A stretch of 36,136 nucleotides of DNA, from the NCBI GenBank assembly GCA_945860595.1, contig CAMAQV010000030.1, positions 1-36,136 on the forward strand. The letters run 5' to 3'. The stretch comes from Comamonas sp. lk (lineage in GTDB: Bacteria; Pseudomonadota; Gammaproteobacteria; Burkholderiales; Burkholderiaceae_C). This document shows, piece after piece, positions 1 to 10,656 of this stretch. The first letter of the stretch is position 1, and each line of letters begins with the position of its first letter. Position numbers and translations under genes: made by a program. A model generated the notes under the pieces. It searched no databases and was not told where the DNA came from. It saw nothing but the letters and a program-made list of their open reading frames with translations.

Positions 1-145
1 CTGTTGTAAGGCTCACTGGTTATTAAGCAGCGAGTGCGAAACGTTCGTCGTTTGCAGTTAGTTTGTTTGAATCTGTTTTACGAGCGCATTCAGCTCGACA
101 TGCACCACAGCGACTCCGAACCCACGTCGAAACCAGTGCAGCCCC
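1..145 (-). ncRNA. ssrA: Transfer-messenger RNA (tmRNA), 5' part, cut by window edge
   Basis: Read on the minus strand, the sequence from 145 begins GGGGCTGCACTGGTTTCGAC, the usual tmRNA 5' end that forms the tRNA-like acceptor stem with the 3' end. A tag reading frame follows at 55 to 23 and encodes ANDERFALAA. It ends in two consecutive TAA stops (25-23 and 22-20). tmRNA with SmpB rescues stalled ribosomes and adds this tag, which marks the product for proteolysis. Only the first 145 bases are present; the later pseudoknots, T-arm and CCA end lie beyond the left edge. The resume codon is GCA. Similar tags occur in other betaproteobacteria. The RNA lies directly downstream of gph on the same strand, with 12 bases between the gph stop and the mature 5' end. 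It was found by reading the sequence; it is not a protein gene. Confidence 0.95.
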
Positions 146-154
146 AAGCCTCGC

Positions 155-181
155 ATTTTAGGCACCTGGGAGCAATTGCAA
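155..181 (-). promoter_or_regulatory. Candidate promoter of ssrA overlapping the gph stop codon
   Basis: On the minus strand a TAAAAT hexamer (160-155) lies about ten bases upstream of the mature tmRNA 5' end, and TTGCAA (181-176) precedes it with a 15-base spacer. The first three bases of the hexamer are the TAA stop of gph. The spacing suggests that transcription starts a few bases before 145 and that the 5' end is trimmed by RNase P, as for other tmRNAs. The -10 is good (5 of 6). The -35 is weak (4 of 6, short spacer), so this is a candidate only. Confidence 0.45.
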
Positions 182-832
182 GAGCGCCAGCGGAGAATTA
201 ATTTGGGCATGGGCATTCCAGGCGTCTACCGTGCTGTGGGTGCCAAGGTAACCATAGGTTGCAGCTACCGTCCGCATGCCCGCGGCATGGCCGGCCACGA
301 TGTCGCGCTCGTCGTCGCCTACATACACGCAATCCGCCGGGGCCAGGCCTAACTGCCGCGCTGCCTCAAGCAAAGGGGCCGGGTGGGGTTTGGAATGCGG
401 CGTGGTGTCGCCGCTCACAATGGTTTGCGCGCTGGCAAACATCGACATGGCCGCCGTGAGCGGTTGGGTAAAGCGCTGCGACTTGTTGGTCACCACCCCC
501 CAGGCCAGGCCCGCCGCCCGTAAACCGTCAATCAGTGCCTCCACACCGTCAAAGGCGTAGGTTCGCTCAGTTAGGCACGCGGTGTAGCGAACAAAAAATT
601 CCTCGCGCAAGGCCTCGAAGTCGGCATGGTCGGGGCCGAGGCCAAAGGCGACACCCAGCATGCCGCGCGCCCCCGCACCGGCCATAGGGCGGTACTGGGC
701 AAGCGGCAAGGATGGCATGTTCCGCGCCACCCGCATCTGGTCGGCGGCATAGCCCAGGTCGGGCGCGCTGTCCACCAAGGTGCCGTCCAAATCGAACAGC
801 ACGGCTTTCGCGTCGTGGAAAAGTGCTTTCAT
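158..832 (-). CDS. gph: Phosphoglycolate phosphatase, HAD superfamily
   Basis: This 224-residue haloacid-dehalogenase hydrolase is predicted to dephosphorylate 2-phosphoglycolate, a by-product of DNA end repair (and of Rubisco where present). Motif I is DLDGT (residues 14-18) with nucleophile Asp14 and Asp16. Motif II is the Thr of VTNKS (about 114-118), motif III is the Lys of SKP (148), and motif IV is GDDERD (172-177). The helical cap lies between motifs I and II, as in Gph/CbbZ. The frame is open further upstream, but the ATG at 832 is chosen because it overlaps the ubiG stop in a 4-base ATGA and begins just before motif I. ubiG-gph is a common betaproteobacterial pair and implies translational coupling. 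Other small HAD phosphatases look similar, so the exact substrate is inferred from family and neighbour. Confidence 0.9.
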   Translation of the reverse strand: MKALFHDAKAVLFDLDGTLVDSAPDLGYAADQMRVARNMPSLPLAQYRPMAGAGARGMLGVAFGLGPDHADFEALREEFFVRYTACLTERTYAFDGVEALIDGLRAAGLAWGVVTNKSQRFTQPLTAAMSMFASAQTIVSGDTTPHSKPHPAPLLEAARQLGLAPADCVYVGDDERDIVAGHAAGMRTVAATYGYLGTHSTVDAWNAHAQINSPLALLQLLPGA

Positions 833-1539
833 GGTGCTTTTTGGGTCGCCAACAGGTAATTGACCGAGGTGTCCTGCGTCAATGCGTACCTGCGGTTCAA
901 GGGGTTGTAGCCCATACCGCGCGCCTGGCGCAGTTCCAGGCCGCTGGCGCGTGCACATGTGGCCAGCTCAGCCGGTCGGATGAGTTTTTTGTATTCATGG
1001 GTTCCACGCGGCAGCAGGTTCAGCACGTATTCGGCCCCCAAAATGGCAAACAAAAACGACTTGGGGCTGCGGTTGATGGTCGAAAAAAACACCCAGCCAC
1101 CGGGTTTGACCAGCGCCGCACACGCCCGGACCACCGACTGAGGGTCGGGCACGTGTTCGAGCATTTCCATGCAGGTCACCACATCAAACTGTCCGGGCCG
1201 CTCCGCCGCCAGGTCTTCGGCACCAATTTCTCGGTAGGCCACGCGCGGGGTTTGGGCTTCTAGCGCATGCAGTTGTGCGACGCGCAGGGACTTGCCGGCC
1301 AGATCAACCCCAAGCACCTGCGCCCCTTTGCGGGCCATGGCCTCCGCCAGGATCCCGCCGCCACACCCAATGTCAACGACTTGACGGTCCTGCAATCGCA
1401 CCAGGCCATCTATCCATTCCAACCGCAGGGGGTTGATCTGATGCAGGGGGCGGAACTCCCCATCCAGATCCCACCAACGGTGGGCCAACTGGGAAAACTT
1501 GGCCAGCTCGGCGGGGTCGACATTCGCAGCGGGATGCAT
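829..1539 (-). CDS. ubiG: Ubiquinone biosynthesis O-methyltransferase UbiG
   Basis: This 236-residue SAM-dependent methyltransferase carries out the two O-methylation steps of ubiquinone synthesis (polyprenyl-catechol and demethylubiquinol). The SAM-binding glycine loop VDIGCGGG is at residues 55-62, the acidic end of strand 2 (GVDL) at 77-80, and the post-II motif CMEMLEHVPDP at about 120-130. The N-terminal stretch with RWWDLDGEF is typical of UbiG. The length matches the family (about 230-240). The stop overlaps the gph start by four bases, so the two genes are probably co-transcribed. An OmpA-like gene with its own terminator lies upstream, so ubiG probably has a promoter in the 81-base gap. 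I could not identify that promoter. Confidence 0.95.
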   Translation of the reverse strand: MHPAANVDPAELAKFSQLAHRWWDLDGEFRPLHQINPLRLEWIDGLVRLQDRQVVDIGCGGGILAEAMARKGAQVLGVDLAGKSLRVAQLHALEAQTPRVAYREIGAEDLAAERPGQFDVVTCMEMLEHVPDPQSVVRACAALVKPGGWVFFSTINRSPKSFLFAILGAEYVLNLLPRGTHEYKKLIRPAELATCARASGLELRQARGMGYNPLNRRYALTQDTSVNYLLATQKAP

Positions 1540-1578
1540 GGTTTGGCTTTCAGACTGGGGGCTTGGAAAAACGTCAAG

Positions 1579-1601
1579 AAAAAACCCGCCGCAGCGGGTT
1601 T
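1579..1601 (-). terminator. Rho-independent terminator after the OmpA-like gene
   Basis: On the minus strand, AAACCCGC (1601-1594) pairs perfectly with GCGGGTTT (1589-1582) around a 4-base loop, and six T residues run through 1579. It starts about 20 bases after the stop of the OmpA-like gene and before ubiG, so it separates the two transcription units. Confidence 0.85.
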
Positions 1602-1620
1602 CTTCCCAGCTAACGGGAGC

Positions 1621-2430
1621 TTACTTGGTACCGACCACTTCCACCTCAACGCGGCGGTTCTTGGCACGCCCTTGCGCGGTCTTGTTGTCGGCAGCAGGCA
1701 TGCTCTCGCCCTTGCCCTCGGTGTAAATCCGGCTTTTGGATACGCCAAGCGAGACCAAATAGGCTTTCACTGCCTCGGCACGGCGCTCGGACAGTTTTTG
1801 GTTATAGGCATCGGTTCCCACGCTGTCCGTATGGCCTACCGCAATCACAACCTCGAGGCTGATACTCTTGATTTTTTCAACCAAATCCTTCAGCCTGGCT
1901 TTGCCTTCCGCTTTCAGTACCGACTTATCAAAGTCGAAAAAGGCATCGGCTGCAAAAGACATTTTGACCGGTCCAGGTGCGGGCGTAGCTTTCGGGGCGG
2001 GTGCTGGTACTGGTTCAGGCGCGGGTGCAGCCTTTGGCTCAGGCGCGGGTGCAGCCTTTGGCTCAGGCGAAGCCGCAGGAACCGCCTCTACGGAAGGGGC
2101 CGCAGCCACTTGGGCAGCAGGCGCAATTTCAACCTGAGCCGCGGGTGCTTCAGGAGCAGCCGGGGCGGCATTTTCAACGGGTGCGGGTGATGCCGCAGGT
2201 GTGGGCGCTGGAACCATAGCAGGGGCAGGTGCTTGAACGGGCGCAATGGCACCATCACAGCCTGGTGCGGCAGTCGCAGGTGTCCAGCTGCCATCGCGCC
2301 AGCATTGGCCATTCGCATCTTTCCAGACTAAACCTGTGACGCTGCTGCGCCAGTTGTGAATTTCTTGTGCTCCAGCCAACGACACCACGGCCGTCAACGC
2401 AAGCAAGCCAGCGAGGCGAGCAAATTTCAT
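1621..2430 (-). CDS. OmpA-family outer-membrane/peptidoglycan-binding protein
   Basis: This 269-residue envelope protein has four visible parts. A signal peptide ends near AGA|QE (residue 21). A short region (about 25-60) carries two cysteines and WRDGSWTP, as in betaproteobacterial OmpA proteins. A long Pro/Ala linker spans about 60-155. The C-terminal OmpA/MotB domain runs from about 157 to 266. That domain holds GHTDSVG (199-205), with Asp202 and Arg217 spaced 15 apart like the peptidoglycan-binding pair of E. coli OmpA, and ends in the usual NRRVEVEV. No eight-strand beta-barrel is visible, so the anchoring differs from E. coli OmpA. The ATG at 2430 is chosen over an upstream one because it starts the signal peptide and follows AAGGAAGG. 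The gene is divergent from gyrA and has a terminator at 1579-1601. Confidence 0.9.
   Translation of the reverse strand: MKFARLAGLLALTAVVSLAGAQEIHNWRSSVTGLVWKDANGQCWRDGSWTPATAAPGCDGAIAPVQAPAPAMVPAPTPAASPAPVENAAPAAPEAPAAQVEIAPAAQVAAAPSVEAVPAASPEPKAAPAPEPKAAPAPEPVPAPAPKATPAPGPVKMSFAADAFFDFDKSVLKAEGKARLKDLVEKIKSISLEVVIAVGHTDSVGTDAYNQKLSERRAEAVKAYLVSLGVSKSRIYTEGKGESMPAADNKTAQGRAKNRRVEVEVVGTK
2015..2070. repeat. 24-bp tandem repeat inside the OmpA-like linker
   Basis: A 24-base unit is repeated exactly at 2015-2038 and 2039-2062, and the first eight bases recur up to 2070, the last one differing. The unit is a multiple of three and encodes [12 protein letters not shown] linker blocks, so copy-number change would alter linker length without breaking the frame. 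Confidence 0.9.
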
Positions 2431-2632
2431 ACGAACCTTCCTTGTTTTCCGATTTTGGGGCGGCGACGCCACCCAACGGTGCGTGGACAGGCGAACCGGT
2501 AGGGGCCCGCCAAATCCATCCCACTATTCTGCCACAGCGCCCTGCCACACGGGTAGCAGCCGACACCGAAGCGGCCCCAGACGACCCGTAGAATCCTCCC
2601 TCGCACATCAGCCGCATCCAACAACTCTAGTT

Positions 2633-5299
<2,667 letters not shown>

Positions 5300-5310
5300 G
5301 GCGCTGCCGC

Positions 5311-6429
5311 ATGGCTCTGCGCCCCTTTAATTTTTCGGCAGGCCCGGCGGCCATGCCCGCAGAGGTGCTGGAGCAAGCCGCAGCCGAGATGCTGGACTGG
5401 CCTGACGCCGCCGGTCGGCGCAGTGGCATGGGCGTGATGGAAATGAGCCACCGGGGCCGCGCATTTGGCGAAATCCTGGCGCGCGCGCAGGCCGATTTCC
5501 GCACCTTGATGGCAGTGCCAGAGCACTTCCATATCCTCTTCATGCAAGGCGGCGGTGCGGCGCAGAACGCCATCGTCCCGCTCAATTTGTGCGGTCCGTC
5601 TCCGGATGGCCGAACCCAGGCCGACTTTGTGGTCACCGGCGGCTGGAGTGCCAAGTCGCTGCTGGAAGCGGCCAAATACTGCCAGCCCCACGAGGCCGCG
5701 CGCAGTGCCGCATTCCGTGACATTCCTGACCCAAGCACCTGGAAGCTGAGCAAGCGTGCCGCCTACGTGCACCTGTGCAGCAACGAAACCGTACACGGCG
5801 TCGAGTTCCACACCCTGCCCGACCTGGCGGCCTTGGGCTGCGACGCGCCACTGGTGATCGACTGTTCGTCCCACATCGCTTCACGCCCCTTGGACTGGTC
5901 GCGGGTGGGTCTTGCCTACGCGGGTGCCCAGAAAAACCTGGGGCCTGCCGGCCTGACGCTGGTCGTCGTGCGCGAGGACCTGCTGGAACGCGCCCTGCCC
6001 GCCTGCCCCAGCGTCTTCTGCTACCGGGAGCTGGCGCGCCACGACTCAATGGTGAATACACCCCCAACTTTCGGCATCTACATGGCCGGACTGGTCTTTC
6101 AGTGGCTGCTGCGCCAAGGCGGCATTGCGGCGATGGAGCAACGCAATATCGCCAAAGCGCAGACCCTGTACGCCGCGATTGACGCGTCCACGCTGTTTTA
6201 CAACCCCGTGGACACGGCTTGCCGCTCACGCATGAACGTGCCGTTTTTTCTGCGCGCGCCGGAGCGAACCGATGCGTTTTTGGCCAGCGCCGAGGCGGCG
6301 GGGCTGTTGCAGCTCAAGGGCCACAAATCGCTGGGTGGCCTGCGTGCCAGCCTGTACAACGCCATGCCCATGGAGGGCGTGCAGACGCTGATAAGCTTGA
6401 TGCGCGAGTTTGAGCGCACCCAGGCCTGA
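5311..6429 (+). CDS. serC: Phosphoserine aminotransferase
   Basis: This 372-residue PLP-dependent class V aminotransferase converts 3-phosphohydroxypyruvate plus glutamate to phosphoserine, and the analogous substrate in pyridoxal-phosphate synthesis. It starts with the family signature FNFSAGPA at the N terminus. The PLP lysine is Lys208 in [11 protein letters not shown], and GGGAAQ near residue 79 belongs to the cofactor pocket. The length is typical (about 360-370). It follows gyrA by 11 bases and precedes pheA by 57, the standard betaproteobacterial order gyrA-serC-pheA. Serine synthesis is thereby grouped with aromatic amino-acid synthesis. Confidence 0.97.
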   Translation: MALRPFNFSAGPAAMPAEVLEQAAAEMLDWPDAAGRRSGMGVMEMSHRGRAFGEILARAQADFRTLMAVPEHFHILFMQGGGAAQNAIVPLNLCGPSPDGRTQADFVVTGGWSAKSLLEAAKYCQPHEAARSAAFRDIPDPSTWKLSKRAAYVHLCSNETVHGVEFHTLPDLAALGCDAPLVIDCSSHIASRPLDWSRVGLAYAGAQKNLGPAGLTLVVVREDLLERALPACPSVFCYRELARHDSMVNTPPTFGIYMAGLVFQWLLRQGGIAAMEQRNIAKAQTLYAAIDASTLFYNPVDTACRSRMNVPFFLRAPERTDAFLASAEAAGLLQLKGHKSLGGLRASLYNAMPMEGVQTLISLMREFERTQA

Positions 6430-6486
6430 ACCCGCGCCCGCCCTGACAGCAACTTTCTCCGCCCTCTTTCATCGCCCCACGCCGCC

Positions 6487-7569
6487 ATGACCCAGACGCT
6501 CGCCGAGCTCCGAATCCAGATTGATGCGCTGGACCAATCGCTGCTGCAGCTGCTCAACCAGCGGGCGGCGCTGGCGCACGCAGTGGGCGTGATCAAGCAC
6601 GCGGAAGGGTCGCCGGTGCTGCGCCCCGAGCGCGAGGCCCAGGTCATCCATGGCTTGCAACGCGTGAACACCGGCCTGCTGAAAGCCGAGGGTGTGGCCT
6701 TCATTTGGCGCGAGATCATGTCGGCTTGCCGGGCGCTGGAGGCACCGCAGCGCGTGGCCTACCTGGGGCCGCACGGCACATTCAGCGAAGAAGCCGCGCT
6801 GCGCTTTTTCGGCTCCAGCATCACCCATTTGCCGTGCAGCAATTTTGACGAAGTTTTTCACGCGGCCAGCGCCGGTAGAGCCGATTTTGGTGTTGTTCCA
6901 ATAGAGAACAGCACCGAAGGCGTAGTCACCCGCAGCCTGGATTTGCTGCTGCATTCGCCCCTGCACATCGTGGGCGAAATCAGCCTGATGGTGCGCCACC
7001 ACCTTTTGCGAAGCAGCCCCTCGGCCGAAGGCGTGGACGTGGTGTTGGCCCACCCGCAGGCGCTGGCGCAGTGCCAACAATGGCTCAACACCCATATGCC
7101 AAACGCCGAGCGGCGTGCCGTGTCCAGCAACGCCGAGGGCGCGCGGCTGGCTGCTGGCAACCCGGCATGGGCCGCGCTGGCCAGTGAGCGCGCGGCGTCC
7201 GAATTTGGCCTGCACATCGCAGCGCAAGCGGTGCAAGACGAGGCCTTCAACCGCACCCGCTTCATGGTCGTGTGCCTGCCCAGCGTGCTGCCTGCGCCTG
7301 CAGCCAGTGGCACAGACTGCACCAGTCTGGTGGTGTCGGTGCCCAACCGCCCAGGTGCCGTGCACGACCTCTTGGTGCCACTCAAAAACAACGGCGTGTC
7401 CATGACGCGGTTCGAGTCGCGCCCGGCCAAATCGGGCCAGTGGGAGTATTACTTCTACATCGACATCCAAGGCCATACTGCCCAGCCCCATGTGGCCGCC
7501 GCCTTGCAAGAATTGCAAGGCCTGTGCGCTTTCTACAAGGTCTTGGGCTCGTACCCCGTCAGCGAATGA
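6487..7569 (+). CDS. pheA: Bifunctional chorismate mutase / prephenate dehydratase (P-protein)
   Basis: This 360-residue two-step enzyme converts chorismate to prephenate and then to phenylpyruvate, the committed route to phenylalanine. Residues 1 to about 88 are an AroQ-type chorismate mutase. From Val90 (VAYLGPHGTFSEE) to about 270 is the prephenate dehydratase domain, with VPIENSTEG and the catalytic-type Thr-Arg-Phe segment NRTRFMV. From about 278 to 355 is an ACT domain with PNRPGAV and the ESRP motif that binds phenylalanine. Allosteric feedback inhibition by phenylalanine is therefore expected. The stop overlaps the tyrA start in ATGA, placing the phenylalanine and tyrosine branch enzymes in one translationally coupled pair. 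Confidence 0.97.
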   Translation: MTQTLAELRIQIDALDQSLLQLLNQRAALAHAVGVIKHAEGSPVLRPEREAQVIHGLQRVNTGLLKAEGVAFIWREIMSACRALEAPQRVAYLGPHGTFSEEAALRFFGSSITHLPCSNFDEVFHAASAGRADFGVVPIENSTEGVVTRSLDLLLHSPLHIVGEISLMVRHHLLRSSPSAEGVDVVLAHPQALAQCQQWLNTHMPNAERRAVSSNAEGARLAAGNPAWAALASERAASEFGLHIAAQAVQDEAFNRTRFMVVCLPSVLPAPAASGTDCTSLVVSVPNRPGAVHDLLVPLKNNGVSMTRFESRPAKSGQWEYYFYIDIQGHTAQPHVAAALQELQGLCAFYKVLGSYPVSE

Positions 7570-8471
7570 GTTCGCCGAGATTTCAACGCCTGGCACTCAT
7601 AGGCTGCGGCTTGATGGGCGGCTCCTTCGCCCTGGCGGCGCGCCAGGCGGGGCTGGTCAGCAGCATTGCAGGCTACAGCGCCTCGGAAAAAACCCGCCAA
7701 CGTGCCGTGCAACTCCAGGTCATCGACCAAGCCTGCAGCAGCGTGGCGCACGCGGTGGATGGTGCGGATCTGGTCTTGCTGGCCGTGCCGGTGGGCGCCA
7801 TGCAGTCCAGCTTTGAAGCCATGCGCGATGTGCTCAGCCCCAAAGCCTTGCTGATGGACGTGGGCTCCACCAAGTGCGATGTTGTTGCAGCCGCGCGAAG
7901 CAGCTTGGGCGAGCGACTCTCATGCTTTGTGCCCGCCCACCCGATTGCAGGCAAAGAAGTCGCTGGCATTGAGCACGCCGAAGCGGCCCTGTACCAAAAC
8001 CGCCGCACCATCCTCACTCCTCTCCCCGAAACAGACGCTGTGCGTCTGCAAGCCGCCCACGCTATCTGGGCCGCGATGGACAGCCAGGTCAGCACCATGA
8101 CACCCGAGGCCCACGACGCCACCTTTGCAGCCGTCAGCCACCTGCCGCATATGCTGGCCTTTGCCGCCGTCAACGCCTTGTCATCCCAGCCTCAAGGCGC
8201 GGCGTATTTGGACATGGCCGGTCCTGGCTTCAAAGACTTCTCGCGCATCGCGGCCAGCGATGCCGCCGTCTGGCGCGACATCCTCAGCGCCAACAGCGCC
8301 GAAGTGCTTGCTCAAGTCGCGCACTTTCGCGCCGCGCTGGCGCAGTTCGAAAACGCCTTGAAGGTGGGCGACGCTGCCGCACTGCAACAGCTGATTCAAC
8401 AAGCCAGCGTTGTGCGTTCGGCTTGGACGCTGCAAGCCCACACCTCGTGCAACACGACCTCTGAGGCCTGA
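7566..8471 (+). CDS. tyrA: Prephenate dehydrogenase
   Basis: This 301-residue NAD(P)-dependent dehydrogenase oxidatively decarboxylates prephenate (or arogenate) towards tyrosine. The Rossmann motif GCGLMGG is at residues 13-19. The substrate-binding HPIAGKE segment follows, and the all-helical dimerisation domain contains [10 protein letters not shown]. There is no chorismate mutase domain and no clear ACT domain, so this is the monofunctional TyrA type. The ATG at 7566 is chosen because it forms ATGA with the pheA stop and starts just before the Rossmann strand; the open frame before it is pheA shadow. Sequence alone does not settle prephenate versus arogenate preference or the cofactor. 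Confidence 0.95.
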   Translation: MSSPRFQRLALIGCGLMGGSFALAARQAGLVSSIAGYSASEKTRQRAVQLQVIDQACSSVAHAVDGADLVLLAVPVGAMQSSFEAMRDVLSPKALLMDVGSTKCDVVAAARSSLGERLSCFVPAHPIAGKEVAGIEHAEAALYQNRRTILTPLPETDAVRLQAAHAIWAAMDSQVSTMTPEAHDATFAAVSHLPHMLAFAAVNALSSQPQGAAYLDMAGPGFKDFSRIAASDAAVWRDILSANSAEVLAQVAHFRAALAQFENALKVGDAAALQQLIQQASVVRSAWTLQAHTSCNTTSEA

Positions 8472-8496
8472 GCCTTCGGTCCACCATTTTTTCGCC

Positions 8497-10548
8497 ATGT
8501 TCTCCACGGCCTTTCTCGACCTGCCGCCCTTGCAAGGTGCCTCCGGCACCGTCACGTTGCCGGGCTCGAAAAGCATCTCCAACCGCGTGTTGTTGCTCTC
8601 GGCCCTGTGTCAAGGCACCACCGTGGTCCACGACCTGCTCGACTCCGACGACACCCGCGTCATGCTCGATGCCCTGCGGCAACTCCAATGCGGTGTGGAC
8701 GTGCAAGGCAGCACCGTCACCATCACCGGCTTGGGCGGACAACTGGCGCACAAAGCACCCATCGCCTTCTTCATGGGCAATGCAGGCACCGCCATGCGCC
8801 CGCTCACCGCTGCCTTGGCCGTGCTGGGGGGCGACTTCTCGCTCTCCGGTGTGGCACGCATGCATGAGCGCCCGATTGGCGACCTGGTCGACGCGCTGCG
8901 CTTGCTCGGCTGCCAGATTGACTACCTGGGCCAAGCAGGTTTTCCGCCCCTGCACATTGGCCAGCCCAGCTTGAAACTTGATGCGCCCATCCAAGTGCGC
9001 GGCGATGTGTCCAGCCAGTTCTTGACCGCCTTGCTGATGGCCCTGCCCTTGGCCGCGCAACACAGACCCATCGTGATCGAGGTGGTGGGCGAGCTGATCA
9101 GCAAGCCCTACATCGACATCACGCTCAACCTGCTGGCGCGCTACGGCATTGCGGTGGTGCGGGAGGGTTGGCAACGCTTCACCATTCCTGCGGGCAGCCA
9201 CTACCAGTCGCCGGGCAGCATCCACGTCGAGGCCGATGCGTCGTCGGCCAGCTACTTCATTGCGCTGGGTGCCATCGCCAACGGTGAAGGCATTCGCATC
9301 CAGGGCGTAGGGGCCGACTCGATCCAGGGCGACATCCGCTTCATCGAAGCCGCCACCCAAATGGGCGCGCACATCACCAGCGGCCCCAACTGGTTGCAGG
9401 TGCAGCGCGGGGCTTGGCCGCTGCACGGCATCGAGCTCGACTGCAACCACATCCCCGATGCCGCCATGACCTTGGCCGTCATGGCGCTCTACGCCGACAG
9501 CCCGACCACGCTGCGCAACATTGCCAGCTGGCGCGTCAAAGAAACCGATCGCATCGCCGCCATGGCCACCGAATGCCGCAAACTCGGTGCCACCGTAGAA
9601 GAAGGCGCTGACTGGTTGCGGGTTCACCCACTGCCAACCGGCCAACAACAGCCAAGGTCGGCTCAGTCTGGCGCAACAGCCCCCGACAAGTCCGGCCAAA
9701 GCAGCCACTGGCAGCGCGCCAGCATTCACACCTACGACGACCACCGGGTGGCCATGTGCTTCTCGCTCGCCGCCTTCAATGCCGAGCAACTGCCTGTGCG
9801 CATCGAAGAGCCCCAATGCGTGGCCAAAACTTTTCCCGACTACTTTGAAACCTTGTTCTCGGTGGCCCACACCGACGCCGCGCACGTTCCCGTCATTTGC
9901 ATTGACGGCCCCACCGCCTCAGGCAAAGGTACGCTTGCCAGCGCGCTGGCTGCGCGCTTGGGTTACCACTTTCTGGACTCCGGCGCGCTGTACCGCATCA
10001 GCGCCTATGCGGCCGTGCAAGCCGGGCTGGCGCTGGACCTGCCACACGAGACCCAGATCGCGCAGCTGATCGCCAGCCTGTCCATCCGCTTTGAGGGCGA
10101 CTCGGTCTGGCTGGACGGAGGGGATGTGAGCCTGGCGATCCGCACCGAGGAGGCCGGTGCCAACGCATCCAAGGTCGCCGCCCTGCCCGCGGTGCGCGCC
10201 GCACTGCTGGGCGTGCAGCATGGTTTTGCGCGCCTGCCCGGCTTGGTGGCCGACGGGCGCGACATGGGCACGGTGATTTTTCCGCAGGCGCGGCTCAAGG
10301 TTTTTCTGACAGCAGATGCCGAATGCCGTGCCCAGCGCCGCCTGCAGCAGCTGGCCGCCAGGGGCACAAAGGCTATACTCGCCGACCTTCTGGCTGATCT
10401 GCGCACGCGAGACGAACGGGATTCTTCCCGTGCCACCGCCCCGCTCAAAGCAGCCGAGGACGCCCAACTGCTGGACAACGGCGCGCTGACGGTGGAGCAA
10501 TCCATTGACACCGTGCTGGCCTGGTGGCAAAGCAAGCAGCCTTTTTGA
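8497..10548 (+). CDS. aroA-cmk: Fused 3-phosphoshikimate 1-carboxyvinyltransferase (AroA) / cytidylate kinase (Cmk)
   Basis: One uninterrupted 683-residue frame carries two enzymes. Residues 1 to about 455 are EPSP synthase, which joins shikimate 3-phosphate and PEP. Visible motifs are [10 protein letters not shown] (21-30), the class I motif GNAGTAMRP (94-102), catalytic Asp321 (PDAAMT), KETDR (Glu349) and DDHR (414-417). The stretch around 380-405 is a Gln/Ser/Ala-rich insertion of about 23 residues relative to E. coli AroA. Residues from about 466 to 683 are CMP kinase, with P-loop GPTASGKGT (471-479), [18 protein letters not shown] and the RDERD(x)2R lid. No stop or start codon context separates the domains, and the junction follows AroA's normal C terminus (AKTFPDYFE). 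Separate aroA and cmk genes in this order are common; fused forms are known in Burkholderiales. The ATG at 8497 is preferred to upstream codons inside tyrA. Confidence 0.95.
   Translation: MFSTAFLDLPPLQGASGTVTLPGSKSISNRVLLLSALCQGTTVVHDLLDSDDTRVMLDALRQLQCGVDVQGSTVTITGLGGQLAHKAPIAFFMGNAGTAMRPLTAALAVLGGDFSLSGVARMHERPIGDLVDALRLLGCQIDYLGQAGFPPLHIGQPSLKLDAPIQVRGDVSSQFLTALLMALPLAAQHRPIVIEVVGELISKPYIDITLNLLARYGIAVVREGWQRFTIPAGSHYQSPGSIHVEADASSASYFIALGAIANGEGIRIQGVGADSIQGDIRFIEAATQMGAHITSGPNWLQVQRGAWPLHGIELDCNHIPDAAMTLAVMALYADSPTTLRNIASWRVKETDRIAAMATECRKLGATVEEGADWLRVHPLPTGQQQPRSAQSGATAPDKSGQSSHWQRASIHTYDDHRVAMCFSLAAFNAEQLPVRIEEPQCVAKTFPDYFETLFSVAHTDAAHVPVICIDGPTASGKGTLASALAARLGYHFLDSGALYRISAYAAVQAGLALDLPHETQIAQLIASLSIRFEGDSVWLDGGDVSLAIRTEEAGANASKVAALPAVRAALLGVQHGFARLPGLVADGRDMGTVIFPQARLKVFLTADAECRAQRRLQQLAARGTKAILADLLADLRTRDERDSSRATAPLKAAEDAQLLDNGALTVEQSIDTVLAWWQSKQPF
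10374..10379 (+). promoter_or_regulatory. Possible -10 element for an rpsA promoter inside cmk
   Basis: TATACT (5 of 6 to the consensus) sits within the Cmk coding part, about 280 bases before rpsA. In enterobacteria rpsA is partly transcribed from promoters inside or just after cmk. No convincing -35 is visible, so this is weak. Confidence 0.2.
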
Positions 10549-10656
10549 GCCATCCGGCTCGACGGGGCTGAACGGTCCCCCCGGCTCCCTTCGCGCTGCA
10601 TGGCGCTTGGCCGGTGGGTTCAACAACTTAACCCGCGGTTTGACCCGCGTATCTGA

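Noticed and set aside
8284-9885. 533-codon open frame on the minus strand opposite aroA
   Set aside because: It mirrors aroA codon structure and shows no recognisable motif or ribosome site.
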